DNA of 6,658 bases from Candidatus Woesearchaeota archaeon (GCA_030751555.1 JASMFX010000034.1:1-6658), one strand, 5' to 3'; numbered from the stretch's first letter, positions 1 through 5,841 are shown. The notes: a model not told the origin generated them from the sequence alone. Program-made: numbers and translations.

Positions 1-531
1 CACGAGCTCAATCGAACGTAAGACCTTAATATCCTTAACAATACTAGTGAATTCCTTTAGCTTTTCCTTATTGACCGTAATAGCAGTATGAAACTTTTTC
101 CCAAGCGTCTTTAGCAAACGAGCAGGATTCTCAATGAGCAACCGCGTTGTTCGTTCATCCACAACAAAGGCATCGCAATCCTGTTCCAACCTTAGTGCAA
201 TAGAAGCCATCTCACCATACTGCACAATCTTCAAAGACCTTCCATGTCCCTGAAAAATTGAATTAGCTAAAGTCAAGAATTCCTCTGTCCTCTGCTTAAT
301 CTTAGCACTAGTAACCACATCAAAGGTCTTATTCTTTATTAATCGGCTCACCTGCATTGCCTCAAATTTAAACCGCTTAGTCTTCAATGGTCTCTCCACA
401 ACCTCTCCTCTAACACCCTCAGTGATGAAAAACTTACCTCCATACTGCTTTTTAAGTGGATCAAAAAGCCAGAGCAGATTATTCATAGTAAGACTGATTA
501 TCGGACCAGCATCAAAAACAATCGACTTCAT
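1..531 (-). CDS. PIN-domain ribonuclease, VapC-like (3' end beyond window)
   Basis: I translated this by hand on the minus strand: an ATG at 531-529 opens a frame that stays open for 177 codons to the window edge, so the C-terminus is missing. The protein begins MKSIVFDAGPIISL, the classic PIN-domain first strand with the first metal-binding aspartate (D7). The other expected acids follow in order: E43 (in GEVVE), E107 (in YGEMASIALRLE) and D125 (in FVVDERT). PIN proteins of this type are Mg2+/Mn2+-dependent single-strand RNA nucleases, often toxins of VapBC-type pairs, though some archaeal members act in RNA maturation. The start overlaps the stop of the upstream helix-turn-helix gene by 4 nt (ATGA), so the two are almost certainly co-transcribed and translationally coupled. 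All four acids are present, so I infer an active nuclease; the target is unknown. The tail after D125 (more than 50 residues) is long for a minimal PIN toxin. Confidence 0.86.
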   Translation of the reverse strand, partial: MKSIVFDAGPIISLTMNNLLWLFDPLKKQYGGKFFITEGVRGEVVERPLKTKRFKFEAMQVSRLIKNKTFDVVTSAKIKQRTEEFLTLANSIFQGHGRSLKIVQYGEMASIALRLEQDCDAFVVDERTTRLLIENPARLLKTLGKKFHTAITVNKEKLKEFTSIVKDIKVLRSIELV

Positions 532-1094
532 AATCCAAAAAGCTCCTTGGCAAAAGCCAACCTCTTTTTGATAGGAATTTCCTCATCTGTAAATTCCGTA
601 AGCGTGGTTTTACCTACATAATCCAATAGTTCCCACTGTGATACACCCAATAACTCTGAAGCCCTTCCAACACTTATTCCATGTTTATGCAAGGCACTCC
701 CCTTTTTAATTCTGGCCTTCTCAACAACTTCCTCAATATACATCCCTAATTTTTTGTCCATCCTCCCAATGTTTTTGAGAAGATCTTTAATGATCACTCG
801 ATATCCTTCCTCATTATTTCCTTTCAGTATCCGAATCGCCTGGTCCATATCCCTAATAATTCTGCCCTTGGAGCGCTTCCACTGATCATCACATTGTATC
901 GTGCACCGATGGCTAACCTTAGAAAGCGCATACCCAACAACAGCGAGAGAAACAGAGTTCTTATCCTGAAAAATTCCTGCCTGCTGCACAGAACTAATGC
1001 TAATCTCTCTCAATGCCTCAGCATCGTCCCGATTTACCGCAAGAACCATTTTTTTAAGGCTTTTCAATAAACCCTTGCGAACCTGTCCATCCAT
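528..1094 (-). CDS. Helix-turn-helix protein, putative partner/antitoxin of the PIN nuclease
   Basis: This 188-residue, mostly helical and basic protein has no signal peptide or membrane segment. The C-terminal third contains a helix-turn-helix signature around residues 136-161 (HGISVGRASELLGVSQWELL). It resembles the short HTH of UPF0175-type archaeal antitoxins, where 'S-x-G-[RK]-A-[AS]-E-L-x-G-[VM]-S' is the recognition unit. The N-terminal region (about 1-125) is helical and not recognised; it makes the protein about twice the length of a typical UPF0175 antitoxin. The last 20 residues (IPIKKRLAFAKELFGL) could be the segment that binds the nuclease. The gene sits directly upstream of the PIN gene with a 4-nt overlap, the usual antitoxin-first order. 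A TATA-like box about 25 nt before the ATG suggests a leaderless mRNA. The antitoxin role is inferred from context; a regulatory or RNA-binding cofactor of a housekeeping PIN nuclease is the alternative. Confidence 0.72.
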   Translation of the reverse strand: MDGQVRKGLLKSLKKMVLAVNRDDAEALREISISSVQQAGIFQDKNSVSLAVVGYALSKVSHRCTIQCDDQWKRSKGRIIRDMDQAIRILKGNNEEGYRVIIKDLLKNIGRMDKKLGMYIEEVVEKARIKKGSALHKHGISVGRASELLGVSQWELLDYVGKTTLTEFTDEEIPIKKRLAFAKELFGL

Positions 1095-1114
1095 ATTTTT
1101 TTTAAAGAAATCAC

Positions 1115-1122
1115 ATATTTAA
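1115..1122 (-). promoter_or_regulatory. TATA box for the HTH-PIN operon
   Basis: On the minus strand TTAAATAT is preceded by a purine-rich AGAAACC, which resembles a BRE. The box centre lies about 24-25 nt before the A of the ATG at 1094, so transcription would begin at or next to the start codon. No Shine-Dalgarno sequence is visible, which fits a leaderless transcript. Confidence 0.55.
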
Positions 1123-1166
1123 TGGTTTCTACTCCACTTTCTGATCCTGTATATTGCAAAACCATA

Positions 1167-1177
1167 AAATATTTAAA
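1167..1177 (+). promoter_or_regulatory. TATA box for the arvABC operon
   Basis: AAATATTTAAA follows a BRE-like CAAAACC (about 1157-1163). The centre at about 1172 predicts a start of transcription near 1198, leaving a leader of about 12 nt that still carries the AGGAG Shine-Dalgarno site. The position of this box argues against the upstream in-frame TTG at 1154 as the translation start, since that codon would lie outside the transcript. Confidence 0.55.
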
Positions 1178-1200
1178 CTACTCAACTACATATTACAAAA

Positions 1201-1205
1201 AGGAG
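1201..1205 (+). promoter_or_regulatory. Shine-Dalgarno site fixing the arvA start
   Basis: AGGAG ends 5 nt before the ATG at 1211. It is one of the few clear ribosome-binding sites in the window and selects the ATG at 1211 over the in-frame TTG 57 nt upstream. Confidence 0.7.
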
Positions 1206-1210
1206 CAACT

Positions 1211-1843
1211 ATGATTAAAAAATTCAAGAGTTTTTTGACAAAACTTCTAAAAAATATCTTTAAATCAAAGTCACAGCTAAAATTAGGTCTCTATGGGCCT
1301 CCAAATGGTGGTAAAACCACCCTGGCTAATCGTGTATGTCAAGATTGGTTAGGTGAAAATATGGGTACAACCTCTTCTATGGCTCATGAAACACGTGAGA
1401 TTCAGATAAAAGAACAGATCACTATCAAATCAAAAGGAAAAGAGATCACTTTTAACCTGGTAGATACGCCAGGTATTGCAACTAAGATCGATTACGAAGA
1501 ATTTATGAAAATGGGAATGAAATCCCAACAAGCCAAAAAAAGAGCTAAAGAAGCCACTAAAGGAGTTATTGATGCTATCAAATGGCTGGATGACATGGAT
1601 ATTGTCATCATTGTCCTTGACGCTACCTCTGATCCCTATTCACAGGTTAATATTACTATAATTGGTAATCTTGCTGCCCGTGATATTCCTGTCCTGATTG
1701 TTGCTAATAAAGTTGACCTTAAAAAAGCAAATATTAAAAAAGTCCAAGCTGCATTTCCTCAATATGACGTAGTAGGAATATCAGCTAAATACGGCAATAA
1801 CACTGACAAGCTTTATGAAGCAGTATTCAAGCTAAGTGGATAA
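1211..1843 (+). CDS. arvA: Era-like small GTPase, ArvA/OapA family
   Basis: This 210-residue protein is a TRAFAC-class GTPase domain with a short N-terminal extension. The motifs are clear: P-loop GPPNGGKT at 29-36, a G2 region around T61 (AHETRE), DTPG at 85-88, NKVD at 166-169 for guanine recognition, and SAK at 191-193. Residues 1-24 form a lysine-rich amphipathic segment (MIKKFKSFLTKLLKNIFK) that could bind acidic membranes; there is no transmembrane helix. The next two genes encode the DUF2073 protein and the zinc-ribbon protein. That is the conserved OapA-OapB-OapC order found next to a replication origin in Haloferax and renamed ArvABC after ArvA was shown to drive extracellular vesicle formation in Haloferax. 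Family assignment rests on motifs plus this gene order. The role in vesicles is transferred from haloarchaea and untested here. ATG 1211 was chosen for its AGGAG site. Confidence 0.85.
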   Translation: MIKKFKSFLTKLLKNIFKSKSQLKLGLYGPPNGGKTTLANRVCQDWLGENMGTTSSMAHETREIQIKEQITIKSKGKEITFNLVDTPGIATKIDYEEFMKMGMKSQQAKKRAKEATKGVIDAIKWLDDMDIVIIVLDATSDPYSQVNITIIGNLAARDIPVLIVANKVDLKKANIKKVQAAFPQYDVVGISAKYGNNTDKLYEAVFKLSG

Positions 1844-1849
1844 AAAAAA

Positions 1850-1855
1850 GAGGTG
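1850..1855 (+). promoter_or_regulatory. Shine-Dalgarno site for arvB
   Basis: GAGGTG matches the archaeal anti-Shine-Dalgarno core (GGAGGTGAT) and ends 4 nt before the ATG at 1860. It decides in favour of that ATG over the in-frame GTG at 1836, which would overlap the end of arvA and place the ribosome-binding site inside the gene. Confidence 0.65.
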
Positions 1856-1859
1856 TAGA

Positions 1860-2252
1860 ATGTTAACACTACAAATAGTGCCATACTCAGAGATTGCAGA
1901 TCTTAGTTCAGTAGGCCGCATAAGAAAGTTACTTACTATTGCGAAACAAAACAAGATTGTATTGCTCCAGGGCAGACTCAAAAAAGAAGAAGAAGCAGAG
2001 CTCATCCAAGCAACAATGGAAGAGATCAACAAGGATTTTAAGGGGATAGAGTTAGCAGTAGTTGATGAGCAGTCTTCAAAAGACGCAGGAGGGCTTGAGG
2101 CAATTAGATCACAATTGTCTAGCATCTTTCTGGGTGACCGAGCAGGCCTAACCATTATAGGGCCCGCTAACGTAGTCAAGGCCATTAAAAAGGATCCTAA
2201 AAAGATCGAGTTACTAACCAGAGATCCGAAACAAAAAAAGAAAAAGAAGTAA
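1860..2252 (+). CDS. arvB: OapB/ArvB family protein (DUF2073)
   Basis: This 130-residue protein matches my recollection of the DUF2073 (COG3365) family: an opening strand ending IVPYSEI, a central block KIVLLQGRLKKEEEAELIQ followed by a helix and 'FKGIELAVV', and a C-terminal core with GLTIIGPANVVKAIKKDP. The last residues are a run of lysines (DPKQKKKKK), so the tail is strongly basic and could touch nucleic acid or acidic lipid. There is no signal peptide or membrane helix. The gene lies 16 nt after arvA and 1 nt before arvC, so it is the middle gene of one operon. In Haloferax the equivalent gene is co-located with the vesicle GTPase; its biochemical activity is not established, and I infer an accessory role to the GTPase. 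The antisense strand also has a long open frame here, which is a shadow of this lysine-rich gene. Confidence 0.83.
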   Translation: MLTLQIVPYSEIADLSSVGRIRKLLTIAKQNKIVLLQGRLKKEEEAELIQATMEEINKDFKGIELAVVDEQSSKDAGGLEAIRSQLSSIFLGDRAGLTIIGPANVVKAIKKDPKKIELLTRDPKQKKKKK

Positions 2253-2253
2253 A

Positions 2254-2637
2254 ATGCCACACCAATGCGTACGTTGCAACAATTTTTTTGATGATGGAGC
2301 AGCTGAAATTCTCAAAGGTTGCGACTGTGGAGGAAAACTATTTTTCTACATAAAGAAGGAAAAGCTTAAACAAATCAAAAAAGTCCAAAGCGAGATAAAT
2401 CTTTCTGACAAAGACAAGAAACAAATCGAGAAAGACGTATTTGAATTAGTAGGTTCTGAAATCGATAAAGATCAACCAGTAATCCTTGATCTAGAAGCAA
2501 TCCGAGTCTTAAAGCCAGGACAATACGAACTTGACTTAGTTCACCTCTTCAAAGGCGATCCACTTATCTTCAAACTAGAAGAAGGGAAATACATGATTGA
2601 TTTAGTTGAAAGCTTTGAGCGCTTTAGAAAAGATTAG
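2254..2637 (+). CDS. arvC: OapC/ArvC family zinc-ribbon protein
   Basis: This 127-residue protein begins MPHQCVRCNNFFDDGAAEIL and continues GCDCGG. Four cysteines (C5, C8, C23, C25) in CxxC...CxC arrangement form a zinc ribbon at residues 3-27. This is typical of the archaeal COG3364 zinc-ribbon family that accompanies DUF2073 proteins. The middle (about 35-85) is charged, lysine/aspartate-rich and probably helical. The C-terminal 50 residues form strands around LDLEAIRVLKPGQYELDL and a closing helix (VESFERFRK), also typical of the family. Only one base separates it from the arvB stop, so translation is probably coupled. It is the last gene of the arvABC operon and ends 4 nt from a convergent gene, with no room for a separate terminator. 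Its job is unknown; partnership with the GTPase ArvA is inferred from conserved gene order. Confidence 0.83.
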   Translation: MPHQCVRCNNFFDDGAAEILKGCDCGGKLFFYIKKEKLKQIKKVQSEINLSDKDKKQIEKDVFELVGSEIDKDQPVILDLEAIRVLKPGQYELDLVHLFKGDPLIFKLEEGKYMIDLVESFERFRKD

Positions 2638-2641
2638 TTAT

Positions 2642-3142
2642 TTAATACCTATGAAGATTCAAGAAACCCTTTATTCTCGCATGTAGCTCTGTAACAGCAT
2701 CCATAACCTCTCCTTTTAGTTGTGAAGTATATCCTTTGTAAAAATACTTATCATAGAGCGTCCGAATCAAAAAAAACATAGGCTTGGATTCCCATCTATT
2801 CTCATAATCTGTTTCCAAAAATGCATCAAAGACAAAATGAGCCCGGCCCTGATTCATCTTAACCTTCATACCATCCTTTTCTACCTGTACTTCTTTAATA
2901 TCTGAGAAAATCATCCGAACCTTGATAACTGATTTTGCATAGTCTGTTAGTTTTTTCCAAGGCTCCATCACCACTTCGATATATTTTCCTTCAGGAAAAA
3001 CAGACTCAATATTCTTAACCTCTCTTTTATCGTAACCCTTCTCCTCAAACCACTCATCAATCATCTTATACATATCATAAATACTAAAAAGCCCCTCATA
3101 CGTGAGCCGCATCTTGTCCACTAATACTTCTCTCTCAGCCAT
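2642..3142 (-). CDS. Unrecognised protein, member A of a three-gene local family
   Basis: I do not recognise this 166-residue protein. It is clearly related to the gene just upstream (3145-3678). Both carry 'YEGL...WFE(E/D)(K/Q)GY' near the N-terminus, then 'DIKEV(Q/E)V.KDG.K.KM.Q.R..F.F' near the middle, and end in two helices finishing with HRY. The likely shape is an N-terminal helix (about 14-36), four or so central strands (about 45-112, charged and aromatic) and a long C-terminal helical part (about 122-163). There is no signal peptide, cysteine motif or obvious catalytic triad. The start codon lies 2 nt after the stop of the upstream gene, so it is probably co-transcribed from that gene's promoter. 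It converges on arvC with 4 nt between stop codons. Function unknown. Confidence 0.8.
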   Translation of the reverse strand: MAEREVLVDKMRLTYEGLFSIYDMYKMIDEWFEEKGYDKREVKNIESVFPEGKYIEVVMEPWKKLTDYAKSVIKVRMIFSDIKEVQVEKDGMKVKMNQGRAHFVFDAFLETDYENRWESKPMFFLIRTLYDKYFYKGYTSQLKGEVMDAVTELHARIKGFLNLHRY

Positions 3143-3144
3143 TG

Positions 3145-3678
3145 TTAATACCTGTGTGCACTTGCATTATGTACTGTTTCCATATTTAAAAACTCTTTGC
3201 ATGAATAAAAAAGTTTGTGAATTCTATAATACAATTCATCCTCCCATCCCCCTGTGATGGTTTTATGCAGAACATACTTATTCATCCAATCCTGTATAGC
3301 AACCACAAACTTGCTCCCAGTAAACATATTCTGCCAATCTAATTCAACCTTTCCGCTGAATTCAATAAAAAGCCTTGCCTGAACCATTTTCTTTTTCTTG
3401 CCGTCTTTAACAACCTCTACCTCCTTAATATCCCAGACGTGCCAATAAACATAAATCCAGAATTTCACATAAGCATTTACCTTTCTCCAGCCATACCATC
3501 CTAGCTCCTGCTCAAATCCTAGTGGGCTAGGCACTTTATGCTTAAATACTCTTTCATGAAACTCATAGCCCTGATCTTCAAACCATTGCACCATTAACTG
3601 ATACAATCCTTCATAATCCCATACACCTCTATACTTAAGGTTCATGGGAAAAGGCATAGGCCTATCTAAACTTACCAT
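3145..3678 (-). CDS. Unrecognised protein, member B of a three-gene local family
   Basis: This 177-residue protein is very rich in aromatic residues (blocks such as WYGWRK and FWIYVYWHVWDIKEVEV). It shares with member A the N-terminal YEGLYQLMVQWFEDQGYE helix, the central DIKEVEVVKDGKKKKM strand pair, a following strand of the form ARLFIEF, the helix beginning about residue 120 (FVVAIQDWMNKYV) and the terminal HRY. I chose the ATG at 3678 over a GTG two codons upstream because a TATA box lies about 25 nt before this ATG, which fits a leaderless mRNA. No membrane helix is convincing despite the aromatic content, because charged residues alternate with it as in beta strands. The fold looks like helix, antiparallel sheet, helix; a SRPBCC/START-like or similar ligand-binding fold is only a guess. 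Function unknown. Confidence 0.8.
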   Translation of the reverse strand: MVSLDRPMPFPMNLKYRGVWDYEGLYQLMVQWFEDQGYEFHERVFKHKVPSPLGFEQELGWYGWRKVNAYVKFWIYVYWHVWDIKEVEVVKDGKKKKMVQARLFIEFSGKVELDWQNMFTGSKFVVAIQDWMNKYVLHKTITGGWEDELYYRIHKLFYSCKEFLNMETVHNASAHRY

Positions 3679-3698
3679 AATCACACTCTGAAAAACCT

Positions 3699-3706
3699 AT
3701 TATAAA
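3699..3706 (-). promoter_or_regulatory. TATA box for family genes B and A
   Basis: On the minus strand TTTATAAT (inside AGTATTTATAATAGG) is centred about 25 nt before the ATG at 3678. It shows that gene B has its own promoter, although gene C lies only about 50 bp upstream in the same direction. Gene A, 2 nt downstream of B, has no equally well-placed box and probably depends on this one. Confidence 0.55.
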
Positions 3707-3729
3707 TACTTTGTGGTATCTTCGTGTCT

Positions 3730-4332
3730 CTAATTGAATTCCTTATTATAGTAGAATTTCTGACCTTCTGGCTCTGGAAGATAGGTTTTTAGCTTCATAT
3801 AAACCTTCATAGCCTCCTTAAACCGGTACAATTCATGATGAAACTGTCTTTTATGAGCATAAAGATCCTTTAAAAAAATTCGTTTAGCGAATAATGTATA
3901 AAAATGCTTCAAAAACCAATGATTTTTCCAAACACCATCATAATCATACACTAATTTCGCATAGATCTTAAACTCAGGTTCTCCAGTATTAGCCTTAAAC
4001 TTCATCCCATTAAACATGACCTCAGTTGACTGTAACAAGATAATATGCCAATCAACATCTAAGACATACTTATAAAAGGTATTATCCTGTGGAATCTTCT
4101 CTAATCTCCACCAAATCCACAACTCATCACCCGCTTCTTGAGTAAACCTGTGCATGTAAAATGTTTCAGGAAAAATCCAGTCCTTTCTAGGCCCCCAACC
4201 TTCCTCAATACACCACTCATGCGCAACCACATACAAATTCTTCATATGAAAGAAATCCTTGTGTTTTATTCTAGTATCCTCTATAATGCTAAAGTAATCA
4301 ACATTATCGTATTTGTTGTAGACTTTAGCCAT
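3730..4332 (-). CDS. Unrecognised protein, member C of a three-gene local family
   Basis: This 200-residue protein is the most divergent and longest of the three neighbours. The shared architecture is still visible: an N-terminal helix ending 'HEWCIEEGWG', an aromatic block with ELWIWWRLEKI, a strand series with 'VMFNGMKFKANTGEPEFKIYAKLVYDYDG', and long C-terminal helices (HWFLKHFYTLFAKRIFLKD and HHELYRFKEAMKVYMKLK). It has an extra 20 or so residues at each end. The position of the N-terminal tryptophan/glycine motif and of the 'K-x-K' strand lets it be aligned to A and B, but identity is low and I rate common origin as likely rather than certain. There is one cysteine and no metal-site pattern or signal peptide. 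Its promoter is shared back-to-back with the YchF-like gene. Function unknown. Confidence 0.78.
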   Translation of the reverse strand: MAKVYNKYDNVDYFSIIEDTRIKHKDFFHMKNLYVVAHEWCIEEGWGPRKDWIFPETFYMHRFTQEAGDELWIWWRLEKIPQDNTFYKYVLDVDWHIILLQSTEVMFNGMKFKANTGEPEFKIYAKLVYDYDGVWKNHWFLKHFYTLFAKRIFLKDLYAHKRQFHHELYRFKEAMKVYMKLKTYLPEPEGQKFYYNKEFN

Positions 4333-4354
4333 ACTTATATATTGGAGTCTACAG

Positions 4355-4362
4355 TTTATAAA
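4355..4362 (-). promoter_or_regulatory. TATA box for family gene C
   Basis: On the minus strand TTTATAAA follows a BRE-like GGAAAA (4368-4363). The centre is about 26 nt before the ATG at 4332, so the mRNA is predicted to be leaderless; no Shine-Dalgarno site is present. Confidence 0.65.
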
Positions 4363-4378
4363 TTTTCCGCTGGAAACC

Positions 4379-4386
4379 TTTAAATA
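4379..4386 (+). promoter_or_regulatory. TATA box for the YchF-like gene
   Basis: TTTAAATA follows a BRE-like GGAAACC (4372-4378). The centre is about 27 nt before the ATG at 4410, again predicting a leaderless mRNA. Between box and start codon the sequence is pyrimidine-rich (CTCTCTTCC and TTTTCCC) with no ribosome-binding site. Confidence 0.65.
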
Positions 4387-4409
4387 CGCCCACTCTCTTC
4401 CTTTTCCCT

Positions 4410-5606
4410 ATGATTATTGGAGTTGTAGGAAAACCAAATGTAGGCAAAAGCACTTTTTTCAAGGCTGCCACGCTTGCAGAAGTAGAAATTGGTAATTACC
4501 CTTTTGTTACTGTCAAGCCCAATTCTGGTGTAGGTTACGTAAGAGTTGATTGCGTTGATAAAGAATTTGGAGTAAAATGCATGCCTCGTCAAGGGTATTG
4601 TCTAAACAGCACAAGATTCGTCCCAGTAGAGCTCATCGACGTTGCTGGCTTAGTTCCAGGAGCGCATGAAGGAAAAGGCATGGGAAACCAATTTTTGGAT
4701 GACCTAAGACAGGCTGATGTGCTTGTCCATGTGATAGATATTGCTGGAGCAACAAACGAAAAAGGAGAAGCCTGCAACCCAGGTGATTACGATCCTGCAG
4801 AAGACATAAAGTTTCTAGAAGTAGAATTGGACATGTGGATCTATCAATTAATAAAAAAAGGTTGGGATAAGTTCTCTCGGGAAGTGCAACAAAACAAAGA
4901 AGATCCATACAAAGCTATTGCAAGACACCTTACAGGCCTTGGCATTGATGAAGATTTTGCAGAAACCGTTATCAAGAGCCTCAATCTAGGTGAAAACCTT
5001 ACCGAGTGGAACGACGATACCATAAAAAAAATCGCCACAGAGCTCCGAAAAAGGAAGAAACCTATGATAATTGCGTGCAATAAAATCGACCTCCCCAACG
5101 GAAAGGAAAACTTTGAAAAACTGAAAGCAGAGTTCCCTGATTATATTTTCGTGCCATGTTCAGCAGAGTCAGAATTAGCCCTAAAAGAGGCTGCAAAGCA
5201 TGATCTCATAGATTACATACCGGGCTCACCTTCATTCGAAGTCAAAGAAGGCGCAAACATCTCTGAAAAACAGCAAAAAGGACTGGAATTTCTAAAAGCA
5301 AACATCCTCGAGCCCTACAAAACAACAGGCATCCAAGATGTTTTAGATAAATCAGTGTTTGAATTGCTCCAATATATGGCAATCTTTCCAGGAGGAGTAA
5401 GCAAATTAGAAGACAAAGATGGCAATGTTCTCCCAGATTGCTTCTTAATCCCAAAAGACTCAACAGCTCTAGACTTTGCTTATAAAATCCATTCTGATCT
5501 AGGTGATAAATTCATCCGTGCAATAGACGTAAAAACCAAAATGACGGTTGGGAAAGACCATGTTCTTAAGAATAGAGATGTTGTTGAGATTGTGAGTGAT
5601 AAATAG
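4410..5606 (+). CDS. ychF: YchF/Obg-family translation-associated GTPase, archaeal type, with TGS domain
   Basis: This 398-residue protein is full length for the archaeal branch of COG0012. The G domain has GKPNVGKST (P-loop, G7-T15), the Obg-type G2 segment NYPFVTVKPN with T34, DVAG at 77-80 followed by the family hallmark GLVPGAHEGKGMGNQFL, NKID at 224-227, and SAE at 251-253. The C-terminal 80 residues (about 318-396) form a TGS domain (FPGGVSKLEDKDG ... TALDFAYKIHSDLGDKF ... NRDVVEIV). Bacterial and eukaryotic YchF/OLA1 have NxxE at G4 and prefer ATP; the NKID here predicts GTP, as in other archaeal homologues. A small insertion at 48-64 carries three cysteines (C48, C57, C64), possibly metal- or redox-linked. 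The family binds ribosomes; the exact role in archaea is not settled. The gene is alone on its strand, with its own promoter. Confidence 0.92.
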   Translation: MIIGVVGKPNVGKSTFFKAATLAEVEIGNYPFVTVKPNSGVGYVRVDCVDKEFGVKCMPRQGYCLNSTRFVPVELIDVAGLVPGAHEGKGMGNQFLDDLRQADVLVHVIDIAGATNEKGEACNPGDYDPAEDIKFLEVELDMWIYQLIKKGWDKFSREVQQNKEDPYKAIARHLTGLGIDEDFAETVIKSLNLGENLTEWNDDTIKKIATELRKRKKPMIIACNKIDLPNGKENFEKLKAEFPDYIFVPCSAESELALKEAAKHDLIDYIPGSPSFEVKEGANISEKQQKGLEFLKANILEPYKTTGIQDVLDKSVFELLQYMAIFPGGVSKLEDKDGNVLPDCFLIPKDSTALDFAYKIHSDLGDKFIRAIDVKTKMTVGKDHVLKNRDVVEIVSDK

Positions 5607-5660
5607 TTCCTCAATAATCTCCTCCGAAACCTTTCGTTCTCCCAGTATAATCCACTAAAT

Positions 5661-5671
5661 ATTTTATTTTT
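5661..5671 (+). terminator. T-rich stretch, probable archaeal terminator of ychF
   Basis: ATTTTATTTTT lies 55 nt after the ychF stop. Archaeal RNA polymerases commonly stop at such oligo-T tracts without a hairpin, and none is seen immediately before it. The rest of the 235-bp gap to the next gene shows no credible coding frame. Confidence 0.4.
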
Positions 5672-5769
5672 CATACATTTGAAATCACCTAAGGATTATT
5701 CAACTTTTAAATTATGATTTTCGAAGACTTTACGATTTTACATACTGTTTCTCGTAAATCTTTCCACAA

Positions 5770-5784
5770 ACACTGGACAAGTGT
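5770..5784. repeat. Small inverted repeat upstream of the homing endonuclease promoter
   Basis: ACACT and AGTGT flank a GGACA spacer, giving a perfect 5-bp palindrome arm. Its distance of 9 nt from the TATA-like box at 5794 would suit a regulator site or a remnant of an insertion target. Short enough to be chance. Confidence 0.25.
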
Positions 5785-5793
5785 AGGTAGCGC

Positions 5794-5801
5794 TTATAAA
5801 A
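5794..5801 (+). promoter_or_regulatory. TATA box for the homing endonuclease gene
   Basis: TTATAAAA is centred about 44 nt before the ATG at 5842. This predicts a leader of about 20 nt, unlike the leaderless genes nearby. That leader contains AGTGAT (5831-5836), a partial match to the archaeal Shine-Dalgarno GGTGAT, 5 nt before the start codon. Confidence 0.45.
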
Positions 5802-5841
5802 TCAATTAGATAGTTTCAACTGGGAAAAGTAGTGATATAAA

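Noticed and set aside
1154..1210. In-frame TTG start giving a longer ArvA
   Set aside because: The TTG lies upstream of the predicted TATA box and has no ribosome-binding site, whereas the ATG at 1211 has AGGAG 5 nt before it and gives the usual family N-terminus.
1836..1859. In-frame GTG start extending ArvB by eight residues
   Set aside because: It overlaps arvA and adds DKKKRCR-like residues absent from the family; GAGGTG sits right before the ATG at 1860.
1832..2260. Minus-strand open frame of 142 codons opposite arvB
   Set aside because: It starts with a run of phenylalanines that is the antisense of the lysine-rich arvB tail, has no promoter or motif, and mirrors a well-supported gene.
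3679..3684. GTG start two codons upstream of gene B
   Set aside because: The TATA box spacing fits a leaderless transcript beginning at the ATG at 3678 rather than at the GTG.
4138..4383. Plus-strand open frame of 81 codons opposite gene C
   Set aside because: It lies antisense to a longer gene with paralogues and shows no motif or start signal; treated as a shadow.
4589..5674. Several minus-strand open frames of 62-91 codons across ychF
   Set aside because: They are antisense shadows of a full-length, motif-complete GTPase and resemble no protein family.
5607..5841. A 5' half of a split tRNA, or intron exon boundary, ahead of the homing endonuclease
   Set aside because: No acceptor, D-arm or partner sequence for the downstream tRNA could be found here; the downstream gene already has both of its own acceptor strands.
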